From: Tubiluchus corallicola
Lineage: Eukaryota; Priapulida; Priapulimorpha; Priapulimorphida; Tubiluchidae
DNA length: 32,500 bases
Assembly (NCBI GenBank): GCA_030141605.1
Contig: JAQGDQ010000272.1
Location: 250,001 to 282,500 of the forward strand
Direction: 5' to 3'
Below are positions 20,501 to 30,749 of this stretch, piece by piece; position 1 is the stretch's first letter; each line of letters opens with the position of its first letter. The notes under the pieces were generated by a model. That model saw only the letters and a program-made list of their open reading frames with translations. It ran no database searches and was not told the origin of the DNA. Made by a program: the position numbers and the translations under genes.

Positions 20501-23144
20501 TCTTTAGCAAATTGGCTTTACCATTAAGATTATATGTATTTTTTGGATTTGATGGGCTGATATGAATGACAGAACATTTAGCAGTCACAATTGACAGTTG
20601 CCACTTGTTTGCTGAGGCAGTTAAATCACATAGAGCTCTACTTAGACAGCATCAGGTCATTTCTTTTGTTTCGATTTATTTTTCAAAATCAGGTCTTTCA
20701 CTTAGTGAGCTTAACTTTATCATCACAACCTCCAAACTCTATGCACAGAATAATGCATAATTAATCAAGTCCACTAACTGATGCCACAGATAGCTATGTT
20801 TTACCCCCATATCATGTGATGGTTGTAGTTAAGACACATTGCTGTGGTGCATAACATTGACCTACGGCAAATGTGCGTGCGCACAACGAAACTGTGAGAA
20901 GGCTTATTATTGTAGGTAGTTAAGTAGTAATGTTGATTGAGTTATTAATAATGAATTGTTTTACCTTTTTTGGCATGATCTGTGTCAATTTTCAACTACA
21001 AGAGTTCTGTTTCTAATATTAATTTTTCTTTTACTTCATGCTTTCAGACCATGAAGAAGAAGAAGAAGTCAAAGTGCAGCCATATTATCCAAACATAGAT
21101 GCAGATGAAGATGAAGAAGAAGATGATGATTTTGATGAAGATGAAGGGGAAGAGGACGAGGACGAAGACGAAGAGGAAGAGGAAGAGAATCAAGAAGTGT
21201 ACAGCGATTACAAAGGTTGGTTTCCATGTGTCTAAAAATTTTAACAAACTCAAAGCTATCATAGGAGTTACTTGATAATTGAAAACTAACTGTTTATTAT
21301 CTTAATTCCAAGTTAAAGATAAAATTGGATTTTAATAATTGTTTTTTCCATTGTTAACTGCATCCTGCTTGATATTCACTGGCTTGATCCTAGGTCTCAA
21401 TATTATTGTGTTATTAACCACTCTTTGTTATTCTGTAACTCCAGGTACATATCTAGCCAAGAGTTTCCTGAGTTGTGAAACAATAGAGAATAAACAAACA
21501 AGTTCATAATAAACGGTTTCTCTAAAGTTAGTGAAATGATATTAAAATTGAAATTACTGGACTTATTATTACTTCAACACATTTTATATTACGAGACCTT
21601 TCCTTGAAATTACACTCATATCTTGGTTTGCCAGACAAAAGCAGGGAGACGTAGGTCCAAATTTGCCGATTGTCCGAATTTACCACTACTAAGCTAATAC
21701 ACTAGGTGCTGTGTATTAGACTCATGGTAATGTAGAATCTATTGCCTGATTGTCTCAAAAACGTCTAGTACGGGCCGCTCCTATGCAGAAGTACAGTGTT
21801 CCCTCGCTATTTCGCGGTTCGTTTATCGCGGACTTGCTGTTTCGTGGGTTTTCAAAAATATTAATGTAAAATATTTACCACGGTATTTTCGCTGTTTCAC
21901 GGGTTTTTGTAGCACTCCGTCAAAATTACGTATCTAACGTATCTGGGTTTAAGAGTTTAAAACATTTTTGTGAACATTTAAGTAAAGTTTTTTAAAAGGT
22001 ACATGTACAATATGGGAAAAGTTATTAAGGGAATGAGAAAGGGTTATGTATAAGAGTGTGGGGAGGGTTTATAAAGACTTAAAATAATGTATAACTACTA
22101 AAATAAGTATAGCGAGCCGCGATAAGCGAGGGAACACTACTATATTTTTATGTAATTATGAGAGAGATACAAGTGGTTACACTGATGTAAAGATGTAAAA
22201 CAAGTGACGGCCCGCCAACTAGCAGTCAGCTCGTGAATCAATGTGCTGTCCGTAGTATGTGTGACTTTACTGGTCCAGATTTTGTCCGATCCTTCCGATA
22301 TCCATAAAAGCTGGGTCTGAGTGTATACTTATTAAAATTGTGTTTTTTACGCAGTTGATGTTGCAGTGGACACAGACAAAATGGAAATAGTTGAAAATGA
22401 AAAGAAAGCAATTGAAGAGGCTGTGGAAGATTTGAATGAAGAATTAGTAAGATCGCCGCATCATCATCAACATAACAGCCTAGGAGTAGAATCTGTAAGT
22501 TTCTTGGAAATTGTTCTTAAGACTTGTACAGTTATTTTACAGCAGATTGCAGTTTTAAACTAACATTATACCATTTTAACATAATGCCATGCTGTGAGAG
22601 TTTCAAATTTTTGTAAATATTATTATTTTTTTTATTATTTTTATTTTATTTTGTGTTTATTTCAGTACATAATAAGTATAATAGAACAGTTCATTAAAAA
22701 TCATTTAAAGATCTACTACAAGACAAATAAAATAAATATTTACACAGAGAAAAAAGGTTAGCAATTTATATTCCCAATGGGCAAAAATTTTCGAAGTTGA
22801 AATGACATGTCAGTATTAAGAATAAACACTTTATGACTTCATATCATGTATATTTACAGCACAGGATGTTAAATGCTGTATTTGTGTTTCAGAATTTTAT
22901 TGAAAGAAGTCACAAGAGGCGTTTTGTGCACAGCAATAGCTTGTACATAGCCATCTGTGTGGGCATTGTTGCACTGCTAGTAGCCATTGTTGCTGCTATC
23001 CTAATAGGAAAGAAAAGGCACTCAACCCCGGATGGATTCGACCAGGTATCGACTGTTTCACCTGAGGAGAAGCATGTGGTTAATATGCAGGTAAACGGAT
23101 ACGAGAACCCCACATATAAATACTTTGAGGCATATTCTAAATAA
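17445..23144 (+). CDS. Appl: APP-like protein (APPL), right copy, 5' truncated
   Basis: Exons are 17445-17584, 18117-18371, 18656-18884, 19500-19631, 21048-21215, 22355-22494 and 22893-23144, all GT-AG. They join in one frame for about 437 residues to a TAA at 23142. Order: E2 domain (exons 1-4), acidic segment, His-cluster juxtamembrane segment, one membrane span, and a short cytoplasmic tail with GYENPTYKYFE. The first codon is split and needs one base from an upstream exon. That exon (the copper-binding one) exists only in the left copy, so this copy starts without E1 or a signal peptide. No Kunitz domain is seen. Unless an upstream exon is supplied from elsewhere, this copy cannot make a secreted-type precursor. 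Confidence 0.9.
18117..18371 (+). CDS. Appl: APPL E2 exon 2
   Basis: 85 codons, phase 0 at both ends. It begins VMKEWAELEERYQDMR and continues through EEGQAEKRQLRAVHQQRVEA, the classic long E2 helix with heparin-binding basic residues, to LKQTPLQ before the donor CAA|GTATGT. The right copy has LETLKQ and the left has LEALKQ. Left counterpart: 14105-14359. Confidence 0.95.
18656..18884 (+). CDS. Appl: APPL E2 exon 3
   Basis: Begins AHKVLKTILKFVRAEEKDR and includes the conserved NQSIAMLKRLPEIA segment. Entry phase 0, exit phase 1 (GTTG|GTATGT). Two amino-acid differences separate the copies: AKVLKD here against AIVLKD, and AMLKR here against AMLER in the left arm. Three other changes are silent. 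Left counterpart: 13592-13820. Confidence 0.95.
19500..19631 (+). CDS. Appl: APPL E2 exon 4
   Basis: Encodes the end of E2 (EFRKEFEEEVNMEENEV then LSEAEKDRILQQGKIE). Entry and exit phase 1. The encoded protein is identical in all three copies of the window (also 12842-12973 minus and 16234-16365 plus), although the surrounding introns differ. Confidence 0.93.
19913..20432 (-). mobile_element. LINE relic, right arm
   Basis: Inverted counterpart of 12044-12560, with the same 8-base deletion and LEDTG change, lying antisense in the APPL intron between E2 exon 4 and the acidic exon. The (AATAAA)-rich tail is at the left end. Confidence 0.85.
21048..21215 (+). CDS. Appl: APPL acidic exon, placed after E2
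   Basis: 56 codons, more than half Asp or Glu. It opens DHEEEEEVKVQPYYPNID, has a long D/E run, and ends VYSDYKG. Acceptor CTTTCAG and donor AAAG|GTTGGT; phase 1 at both ends. In other APP proteins I know, the acidic region lies between E1 and E2; here it lies between E2 and the membrane. Tyrosines flanked by acids (YSDY) are potential sulfation sites. Protein identical in both arms; left counterpart 11258-11425. Confidence 0.88.
21794..22140. mobile_element. Pogo/Tigger-like MITE in the right arm
   Basis: Starts CAGTGTTCCCTCGCTATTTC after TA and ends GCGATAAGCGAGGGAACACTA, giving inverted ends of about 20 bases and a 347-base body with no frame. It lies in the APPL intron before the His-cluster exon. 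It must predate the inversion because both arms carry it at the same site. Confidence 0.75.
22355..22494 (+). CDS. Appl: APPL juxtamembrane exon with His cluster
   Basis: Encodes VDVAVDTDKMEIVENEKKA, then a helix (IEEAVEDLNEELV), then RSPHHHQHNSLGVES. Entry phase 1 joins G+TT, exit phase 0 at TCT|GTAAGT. The HHHQH cluster is just outside the membrane and could bind metal; this is inference only. Left counterpart 9977-10116 encodes the same protein. Confidence 0.88.
22893..23144 (+). CDS. Appl: APPL last exon: transmembrane span and intracellular tail
   Basis: Begins NFIERSHKRRFVHSNS, then a 23-residue hydrophobic span (LYIAICVGIVALLVAIVAAI), a GKKRH stop-transfer, and a 40-residue tail with VSPEEKHV and GYENPTYKYFE. 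The Ser-Pro in VSPEE lies where human APP has its Thr668-Pro phosphosite, and YENPTY is the PTB-adaptor and endocytosis motif. The basic RSHKRR before the membrane could be a cleavage or heparin site. There is no resemblance to the human amyloid-beta segment. AATAAA overlaps the stop at 23140. Left counterpart 9328-9579, same protein. Confidence 0.96.
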   Translation, partial: NFIERSHKRRFVHSNSLYIAICVGIVALLVAIVAAILIGKKRHSTPDGFDQVSTVSPEEKHVVNMQVNGYENPTYKYFEAYSK

Positions 23145-24383
23145 AAGCCATTAGCCACAGGACAAATAGTGAATATTTTTTACACTTTTTTGTATAAATG
23201 TATGTGGAGTTATTCACTTATACTGTGTTGTGAAGTTTCTGAAATTAGTACACACATCACTTACAGGTCACCCTTCTTTTTTGGAAACACACAAAAATTC
23301 AAAAGTTTCAAAATTCAAAGTTCTATTAATTATATATGTTTGTTTCTTACATTAGTGTATTATCATATTTTACCTATAAATTCTGTGATCTGGCTAAGAT
23401 TTCATTGTGTTTGACTCCGTGTTATAAAATCAAAAGTTGTTTAAAAAAGGGTTGTTCTTGTCTCTTGTGGTATTTTTACTCCTTACACGATTTAAAAAGG
23501 TTGTGCTAAATTGGCAGCTCCATATGAGTTTTATCGCAGCTTGTATTTGTCGATTGGATATGACAGTTTAATGGTTTCACTGTATTGTATGCTCATTTTG
23601 TAAAGAAAAATAATCTTGTTAAAAATCATGGGCTTGGTTAATCAGCAAACAGATATAAATACTGAGATAACGTAAGTAGATAATGATGATTTAATCAATA
23701 TTCTGTACCTTCTTTGTTACAATTTTGTTTAGATATAATTGTTTGTGTTTGTCGTGCATAGATGGTACTAGTCACCAAAATTTTATTTAATAATGTGCAT
23801 GTACTAGTTGTCACTGGGTTTCTAAACAAATAAGGAATCATAGACTCTAAAATCTGAAATGATAGGATAGGCTTCTTTGTCTCTGAAGATTTCTGGTATT
23901 GACTGTTTGTAATTTTTGTAATTAGTTGACGCTGGTGAAGCGAATTAGTGTAAAATAATGAACATAATTATTATGGATTATAGACGATCAAGTTGTTACA
24001 GGATTAGAAGCATTATTAGGTTAAATTGTGTTAGTCATCTACAAGTGTTTTGCTTCTAGTATGTTGTGCTAACATATGTGCACGTCACAAAAATTGTAAA
24101 TAACATCGAATCGTATTGTAGACTAGACATACTCAGTGAGCAGTAAACAACCTGTTATCGGGCAGTTTTAGGTTTGCCAGTTGTCAATGATTTCACAGGT
24201 AGGGAAATTGGATCTAGCTGAGAACACCTCGTATACGAGTGAATTAATATTATGTTGCGCTGTAACTTCTATTTTTATTGCACAGCTCATTTATGCAGTA
24301 TACCCAGTAGCCGAAGTTTTTGTTTATCTTAAACTTATGCAAACCTTTTCTGTAATTCAGTAGAAATTATCATTGACACAATT
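23145..24383 (+). other. Appl: Probable APPL 3' UTR, right copy
   Basis: AT-rich, no coding frame with support, and apparently free of differences from the left arm (8089-9327) in every stretch compared. Besides AATAAA at 23140, another AATAAA at 24550 lies beyond the palindrome edge, so if transcripts extend that far the two copies would end in different sequence. UTR status is inferred from position. Confidence 0.5.
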
Positions 24384-24558
24384 AGCACACACAACTGAAC
24401 GAAGTACAATTGATTTTATTACGTATTGCTGTTATTCGTTGTACATAGTGTGAAACTTGAAATATTTAAAAGATTTGTTATATGAAAATGTAAATTGCTG
24501 ATTCTAGGTGTATAAAGAGGCGCCTTTTTTTGTATATATGTTCATTTTTAATAAAGAT

Positions 24559-24775
<217 letters not shown>

Positions 24776-25616
24776 CCGTGAATGTTGAACGTAGCAGCCA
24801 TGATAAGTGCTAAAACTCGTTAGGACGCATCAATAAGTGATGAAAATTTCAGGGTCGTTTCTCCATTGTAGGTGTGAGATAAATGGAACTTCAGTTTTCT
24901 CCTTGTATCTATCCTCTCGATCTCATCAAGTCAACGCATACTGACTATTTCTCATAAATTTTTCTGTATTACACTTTTTTGATACTTATTTTATCTTTCC
25001 ATACTCTCAGTTTTTTAACTTTACTCACTAACCTTGGTCAAATTCCCCTGTTAATAAGACCCCATTTGAAACTACTACATATAATAATCCTAATTACTGA
25101 ATAATTGTATTGTTTTGTTTAGATTTAGGTATCTAACTTTATTATTTTTTGTTTTCAGTTCTTTTTGGATAATTTGTATCATTTATACTGTTTTTATTTG
25201 TATTTTTCTTATTTGTTTTTGTTTTTGTTATCTGCAGCATCACCGTTAATTTTTAATATGACTAATCTATTTATAAGAAAGGGCAGGAGACTAGATGACC
25301 CTATGGTCCTTCCCTGCCCTGCTCCATGATTATAATTACTTAATATTTAAAAAACTTTTGATGTTAAACTAATTGGAGAAAATAAATGTTCTATGTCTAT
25401 GTCTAATGGGGTCACTTCGATGGAGTTGCAATGGTGGTGTTCGCCAAGGGTGTGTTTTAGATCTGATGTTGTTCTCTATGATAATTAGATTCTTCCCATT
25501 TGCGTGATATTTTTAGACTTGGCGTCTCATTTATCATTTATGACACACAGACTCACCTGTTGATTAATCTCAAAATTGATATGGATGAAATCGAAGCTAT
25601 GAATGTCATTTAGAAC
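24776..25616. other. Non-coding DNA with a probable retroelement 3' end
   Basis: I see no gene. At about 25278-25410 a GC-richer hairpin-like segment (AAGGGCAGGAGAC ... CCTTCCCTGCCCT) is followed by AATAAATG and a TCTATG simple tail. That looks like the 3' end of a non-LTR element, but no protein remains. Confidence 0.45.
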
Positions 25617-25985
25617 TAGGGGTGAGCATTCTCTACCAGAAAGCGAATTCGAATCGAACCGAATTTGTGACTTTCGAATTCGAATCGAACCGAACTTTAG
25701 TGTCGAACCACCAGTAAAAATTGGTCTTACAAAGATCATGTGTATCACTAGATTTTGTTCTCCAATAAAACGACTAGTAATTTGTTTAAAATTGTGCACA
25801 GAAATCACTGCTAAATTACGCTAATTGCATGTTGTTTCAATCGTTTTAGTGATCAGGAACATATGTGATTGAAGTGCTGAATTATTCGAATCTATAAGTT
25901 TTGGATTCGAATCGAGTTCGAATTAAAAAAACTCATTCGAATCGAATTCGAACGTTCGAACTCGAACGTTCGATGCTCACCCCTA
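25617..25985. mobile_element. hAT-like MITE, 369 bp, with target-site duplication
   Basis: The ends are TAGGGGTGAGCAT and ATGCTCACCCCTA, a perfect 13-base inverted pair. The flanks are TTTAGAAC (25609-25616) and TTCAGAAC (25986-25993), an 8-base duplication with one mismatch, the length hAT elements make. Subterminal regions are full of GAATTCGAATCGAA words. No transposase remains, so it is non-autonomous. Confidence 0.88.
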
Positions 25986-26589
25986 TTCAGAACTGGATTA
26001 ATTGCAGATGTACATCACTGAATGTTGCACAATTATTTGAAGCTCAATGATGACGAGATTTATTTTATAATTTTCAGGCGCACTTGTTTTTTGTTTAATT
26101 ACAAGGTTTTTAGCTGATATTTCTATATATAACTCACACTGGCTTGTAGAAATAAAAATAAGTGTTTGATCCTATTGTTTTGTATGTGATTGTCATATAA
26201 TCTTAAAAATGCACTAAATAAATTAATAAAACTTTTCAAATACTCCGATTACTATATCATAGCAGTAGTTACAAGTAAAACAACAGTTTACAAAAATGAA
26301 CGTGTGAAGTCATAACAAGGTTTTAACTGAAAATTTTGAAGAAAAGTAAGTTTTAAAATTTATGGGTATCCACCATGCCTATATTGTTGCAAAGGTAGCA
26401 TGTTTTGTCGGAAAAGCAAAAAAAATCAGGACTTACGCTTAAAAATCTATAATAATATTTAGCTGCACAAATAAGGTGGTACAGTCGTCAAGCTTTCTTA
26501 AAACAAAACTTACATCACTTAGAACCCTGTTATTTTCAGGTTTAACTTTTAAGTTTAAGTTTATTTATTTCCACTCTTAATCTAACAGT

Positions 26590-26647
26590 TCGCGGAAATT
26601 CACTTATTGCGGGTGGGCCTGGAACGGAACAGTGAGGGAACACTGTA
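26590..26647. mobile_element. End fragment of a pogo/Tigger-like element
   Basis: CGCGGAAATTCACTTATTGCGGG, then GTGAGGGAACACTGTA, matches the terminal inverted repeat type of 21794-22140. Only one end is present. Confidence 0.6.
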
Positions 26648-26701
26648 TTAACATATGTACACTATATAAGCGTTTCAATATATAGTTTAATAATCAATTA
26701 A

Positions 26702-26910
26702 TAACTAATTAGAGGATCCAAAGGATTGTGACTTGAATGTGTAAATTTTTGTAATTAACTAATTAAAACTAATTAATTAATAATAATTAATAACTAATAA
26801 TAACTAATTAGAAGATCCGAAGGGTTGTGAATAGAATGTGTAAATTTTTGTAATTAACTAACTAAAATTAATTAATTAATAATAATTAATAACTAATAAT
26901 AACTAATTAG
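26702..26910. repeat. 99-bp AT-rich tandem repeat, about 2.1 copies
   Basis: TAACTAATTAGA recurs at 26702, 26801 and 26900, exactly 99 bases apart. Each unit holds GATCC, then GAATGTGTAAATTTTTGTAA and an AATTAATTAATAATAATTAA run. Confidence 0.92.
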
Positions 26911-28031
26911 AAATAAACGAGGGCTGTGCTACAATACATGCTCCACTCTCTCTCTTTTTTGCACTGTGATTTTTTTAACTTTTTTTATGTTTTTTTTGTT
27001 GGTTTTTCTGTGTTTAATGATTGTGTCACTTTTCGAAATTTGAGAGTTTATAAGTTTATTTATTTCCATTCTGCATCTAACAGTTATAATAAAAATACAG
27101 ATAATTTCACTGAAGTAAATATAAATATAAATGCAATATTATCCAGAAATTACAAAATGCAGCATATACATGTGCAAATTACATTACATGGTTATTTTGA
27201 TGCATACATTTTGAGCCTAAAAGCGTAGCTTGACAGGCCAAACTGTACGTGGGAAATCTTAAAGAAATGATTAATAATTGAAATAATGATAATATATACA
27301 TAAATGTGGGGTAGTGAATGTAAGATGAAATGGAGCGAGAACTAAGAAAAACTGTGTCATGATTATAAAGTGTTCAGTAACCTGTTGAGCATAGTCACGT
27401 TTTTTTAAGATTACTGTGGAAAAAGACTGCAGGTGATTGCTATTATCAAACTGTGTTACTCTCAATACTTTTGAAATATTTCTTTTCTGACGGTTGTTTT
27501 AAAAGTTGAAAGGGAGTGACTACATTTTGAATTGCGGCATAGTCTATTGTGCCATGGTTGTGGTCACAGGGGGCAGGCTTGTAGCTACAAATGTGCAAGG
27601 CTGAAATCAAGTCACGCCCATTCATATCCAGCTACATACCACCTAATGGATCCACACCATTACATCTGAACTCTAGCTGAAAACTGGTTTGGAAGCAAAG
27701 TTATGTGTCTCTAGCAAGGGCATTGTAAGCCAGCATAAGGGAAAGTCTGATGACCCGAGGTTGAAAATAACTAGTTTACCGAGGCGAGCTTTTAAGCTTT
27801 CACTTGGACTTTCGTTTGGTGTTCTGAACATCATGGCACAAATTTCCAGTTCTTTTTGTTCATCAGAGATCAGCTATTGTTATGGGCGTTAGTTTTTCAA
27901 TTCGCCAGTGGATGTGTTAACTGTGTAAAAACGCAAAACTGGGACATTTTAGAATGCAGACTGTCTTCTAACATTTTCTGTGTCACCATTTTAAAAAGTT
28001 TGTGTTTAACAAAATCAGCCCAACTACGACA

Positions 28032-30200
28032 ATGCAAACCAGAAAAGTTTACTTGTCGTTAGCAATAGTGCTGATCGGTTGTGTCATCTTATACAAAATA
28101 AGGTCATATAATCATTCACTGCTCGCATCAGGTAACTAATCGACTATTAGAAGCTAAATTAACATTATAGAAATTGAAAGATCTAATAATTCTGCAATTA
28201 GCGCTGCTTAATTTACTCTGTTACTTCAATAGAAATTGCAGTAACGATTTTTTTCTACGATACATTGATACCAACTCACGTAGGCCTATAATTTTATTCG
28301 TGTAAACAATAACGGTTATAACTGCATGAATCATTGTACCACAATTAAGAGATTAAAGAAGGTTTAGCAACAGACACTAACAAAAGTTCAACTGGCTGTT
28401 GATTAAATAATTAGTGCATATGAATTGCCTATCTCGACAATTATCAGGAGTAATAACTTTAAAAGATTTCAAGTATATTATTATTATTATTATTAAAAAT
28501 CTTTATTGAACGTTATACAATAAGTCCTCTATTTGCAGGGCACAAAAGTACAAAAATGTCAAATAAGTCTTTACACTATGTACATTAAATAAATTTCTTG
28601 CTAAACAAGTTGAAAATTTTGCATTACGATTTACTTATTCTAAATATATATCCAATATTTATAAGCAATGTATAAACAATTTACTATAAGTTCATTTTGG
28701 ATTAGTTCTTTTACAATATCTATACACATTTTAATTACATTAGTGTCTCTCTTTCTGTAAATGTTTCGAATGTCTTTATTTTCTAAGGTGCGTTCAAGAT
28801 TTACTCGTATATCTTATCTTATATCTTTTCAAGTATAGCAGTAACTGAACTTATTTCTATACGTTTCATATAAGCAGACAATTGTGAATGTAAATCTACG
28901 TGTTTCAGAAAAACATGCTGATGAAAACTCCATTGAAATATCATCGAATGTAGATGATGTCGATGCGGGAAATGCTAACCAAGATGACACTCCCGACGTT
29001 GCTGACGACAACCACAACGCTGATGATGATGATGAAGGAGAAGAAGAAGAAAAAGAAAAAGATGAAAATGACCAGAATAAATTGTACTATAAGTTACCAC
29101 CACAAAATGACCCTCAAGGTTACCATCTACACTTTGAACAAAAGGAAAAACCCAAGGTGATTCTACTTGTGGCGTATTATCGGTCAGGGTCATCATTTGT
29201 TGGAGAATTGTTGAATAATCATCCGGATATCTTCTATTTCTTTGAACCACTCTTCAGCATGGATCACAACCGCGAGCTGGAAATGTCCAAAGGAGTTCAG
29301 TATGACGCAGAAAAATTTGTGTTAAAGAAACTGCAGTTATTGGAAGCGTTGTTCCAGTGTAATGTTACGGCTGAATGGGGACCTCAGCCAGAGTTTGTGC
29401 GTTCATCAGCTGCAATTCAGCGCACCACTGACTGTTCGACTCCAACAGCAATAGGAACACCAGACGAAAAATTTGAAGAACCTTGTTACAGTAAAGTCAT
29501 GAAACTAATGAGTGATTTAGAACAAATTTCTAAAATGTGTACTTCTTATAAATATGTTGCCATTAAAACTATCCGATTGTCAGTTGCAGCTGCAGCTGCC
29601 TTTATGGAACATCCACGATTCGATGCAAAGGTCATACATATAATTAGGCACCCTCTAGCTGTAATAAGCTCTCAAAGTGCATTGCTGAAGAGGGGTGTGA
29701 AAGATACTAAACAACTCGAACAAGATTTTTTAGAAAAAATACCTGTTTGTAACAGTATTGATGAAGACATTGAATCAGGAGCTGAATTAAGAAGCAAATA
29801 CCCAAATAATTACATGATGGTCCGTTACGAAGACATTGCAAATGACCCAGAAAAACTTGTTGAAGATATTTACAAGTATCTGAACATCTCCAACTACAAA
29901 CCCATTTTGGATTGGGCTTCTGTCCATACACGGTATGATAAAGGCACTCACGGGAAACCAATGCCTAGAACCTCCAAACAGGACTCTGCAGCAGCTTCGC
30001 AGCTGTGGAAATTTAGATTTGCCAAAATTGATCCTTCTTTACTGACTCTATTAGAGACTGAGTGCTCACCTGCTATTGAAGCAGGCGGCTACTCCAAGTT
30101 ACAAAAGCCTTCAGTCTCAGGAAACTCTGCACCTCTGCCTCACCATAATAATGTTGTGGAAGAAGATCCCGGGGCTGATGATGGTAATAATGGAAGTTAA
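28032..30200 (+). CDS. Carbohydrate sulfotransferase, Golgi type II membrane protein
   Basis: Two coding exons, 28032-28131 and 28909-30200, join at TCAG|GTAACT and GTTTCAG (phase 1), giving 463 residues. Exon 1 encodes MQTRKVYLSLAIVLIGCVIL and a few residues more: a basic N-terminus and a single signal anchor, as expected of a Golgi enzyme. Then comes an Asp/Glu-rich stem (about residues 34-95) and the catalytic domain. The 5'-phosphosulfate loop is YYRSGSSF (about 123-130) and the 3'-phosphate site is IRHPLAVISS (about 279-288). VRYEDIANDPEKL and the downstream helix are also typical. CNVT and LNIS are possible glycosylation sites. The layout fits the Gal/GalNAc/GlcNAc 6-O-sulfotransferase (CHST1-7) group, which uses PAPS to sulfate glycans; the exact acceptor sugar cannot be read from sequence. 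The length is within the family range. The alternative of starting at the ATG at 28884 would lose the membrane anchor and include intron. Confidence 0.92.
28480..28860 (-). mobile_element. Probable LINE 3' end inside the sulfotransferase intron
   Basis: On the minus strand the sequence ends with TTCAATAAAGATTTTTAATA followed by an (AAT)n tail, as at non-LTR 3' ends, preceded by TGCAAATAGAGGACTTATTG. No reverse-transcriptase motif is visible in the remaining sequence, and the outer boundary is a guess. Confidence 0.5.
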
Positions 30201-30700
30201 GTAGATAATACATACCATGCTGTTGGACAGAAATTATTGATGATTTAGACATGTTCTCGAATGAGACTTAGCGACAATACAGCCTGTGCATTGATGATCA
30301 TCAATCATTATGCCAAATTTAATGTCATTGGCCAACGTAATGAAAACTCGGTCACCATTCTAAAGACATTCTTTATTGTATAAATTTCTGTATAAATTGT
30401 TCATGTAAGCCATTTTGAGATTGTTTCTTTATCAAATAATTAGCTCGCATGAGCAAGTGCAAGGCCTACTTAAAATAGAATTTATACAGTACTAAATCAT
30501 GTGAATTCGGTTACTAGACACCAGAACTTTGTTAAGTTGCTAACCTAACTTGCGGTAGAGTAGAGCCATGATAAATACAGGTGTGTAAATTTGGGTGTTA
30601 CATATAGGATTATTGTATAAAAGGTGTTAATTTGTATAGATATACATTGATAAGTTCTGTATCGGTATGTTAATAAAGGTGTTGCTGCACCAGGTAAAAT
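30201..30700 (+). other. Sulfotransferase 3' UTR candidate
   Basis: AT-rich non-coding sequence after the TAA. AATAAA at 30672 is the clearest polyadenylation signal, followed by a GT-rich word (GGTGTTG). Confidence 0.5.
30672..30677 (+). terminator. AATAAA polyadenylation signal
   Basis: The hexamer lies about 470 bases after the sulfotransferase stop, with GGTGTTGCTG downstream. Usage is inferred. Confidence 0.45.
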
Positions 30701-30749
30701 ATGCATGATATTTGCGAGACTGCCTTTTATTAGTGATTCAAAAATCTTT

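Larger units (their letters stand above)
17297..24383 (+). repeat. Right arm of the 7.1-kb inverted repeat
   Basis: Inverted counterpart of 8089-15179, carrying the plus-strand APPL copy. The inner edge begins GCTGATATT, where the sequence leaves the central copy: the true downstream sequence of that segment continues GCTGATATGAATGAC at about 20555. The outer edge ends ACACAATT, after which the two flanks share nothing recognisable. Confidence 0.97.
25986..28031. other. AT-rich intergenic region upstream of the sulfotransferase
   Basis: Holds a fragment of the pogo-like element (26590-26647), a 99-bp tandem repeat (26702-26910) and a short repeated word pair, AGTTTATTTATTTCCA at about 26557 and 27050. 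The region 27530-27860 is less AT-rich and could be 5' flank or UTR of the sulfotransferase. I see no exon I can support. Confidence 0.5.

Noticed and set aside
20566-20760. 64-residue frame in the APPL intron, present in both arms
   Set aside because: No splice acceptor and donor in suitable phase, and no similarity to APP domains. It is identical in both arms only because the arms are.
22833-22892. ATG-initiated start of the last APPL exon upstream of 22893
   Set aside because: The residues before NFIERSHKRR are intron read-through. The acceptor TTTCAG at 22892 fits the phase-0 exit of the previous exon.
8089-24383. Palindrome read as the terminal inverted repeats of one giant transposon
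   Set aside because: The arms contain an ordinary host gene, no transposase or replicase is present, and there is no target-site duplication at the outer edges.
28954-29160. Met/Thr/Lys-rich overlapping frame in the sulfotransferase
   Set aside because: Alternate frame of the acidic stem repeats.
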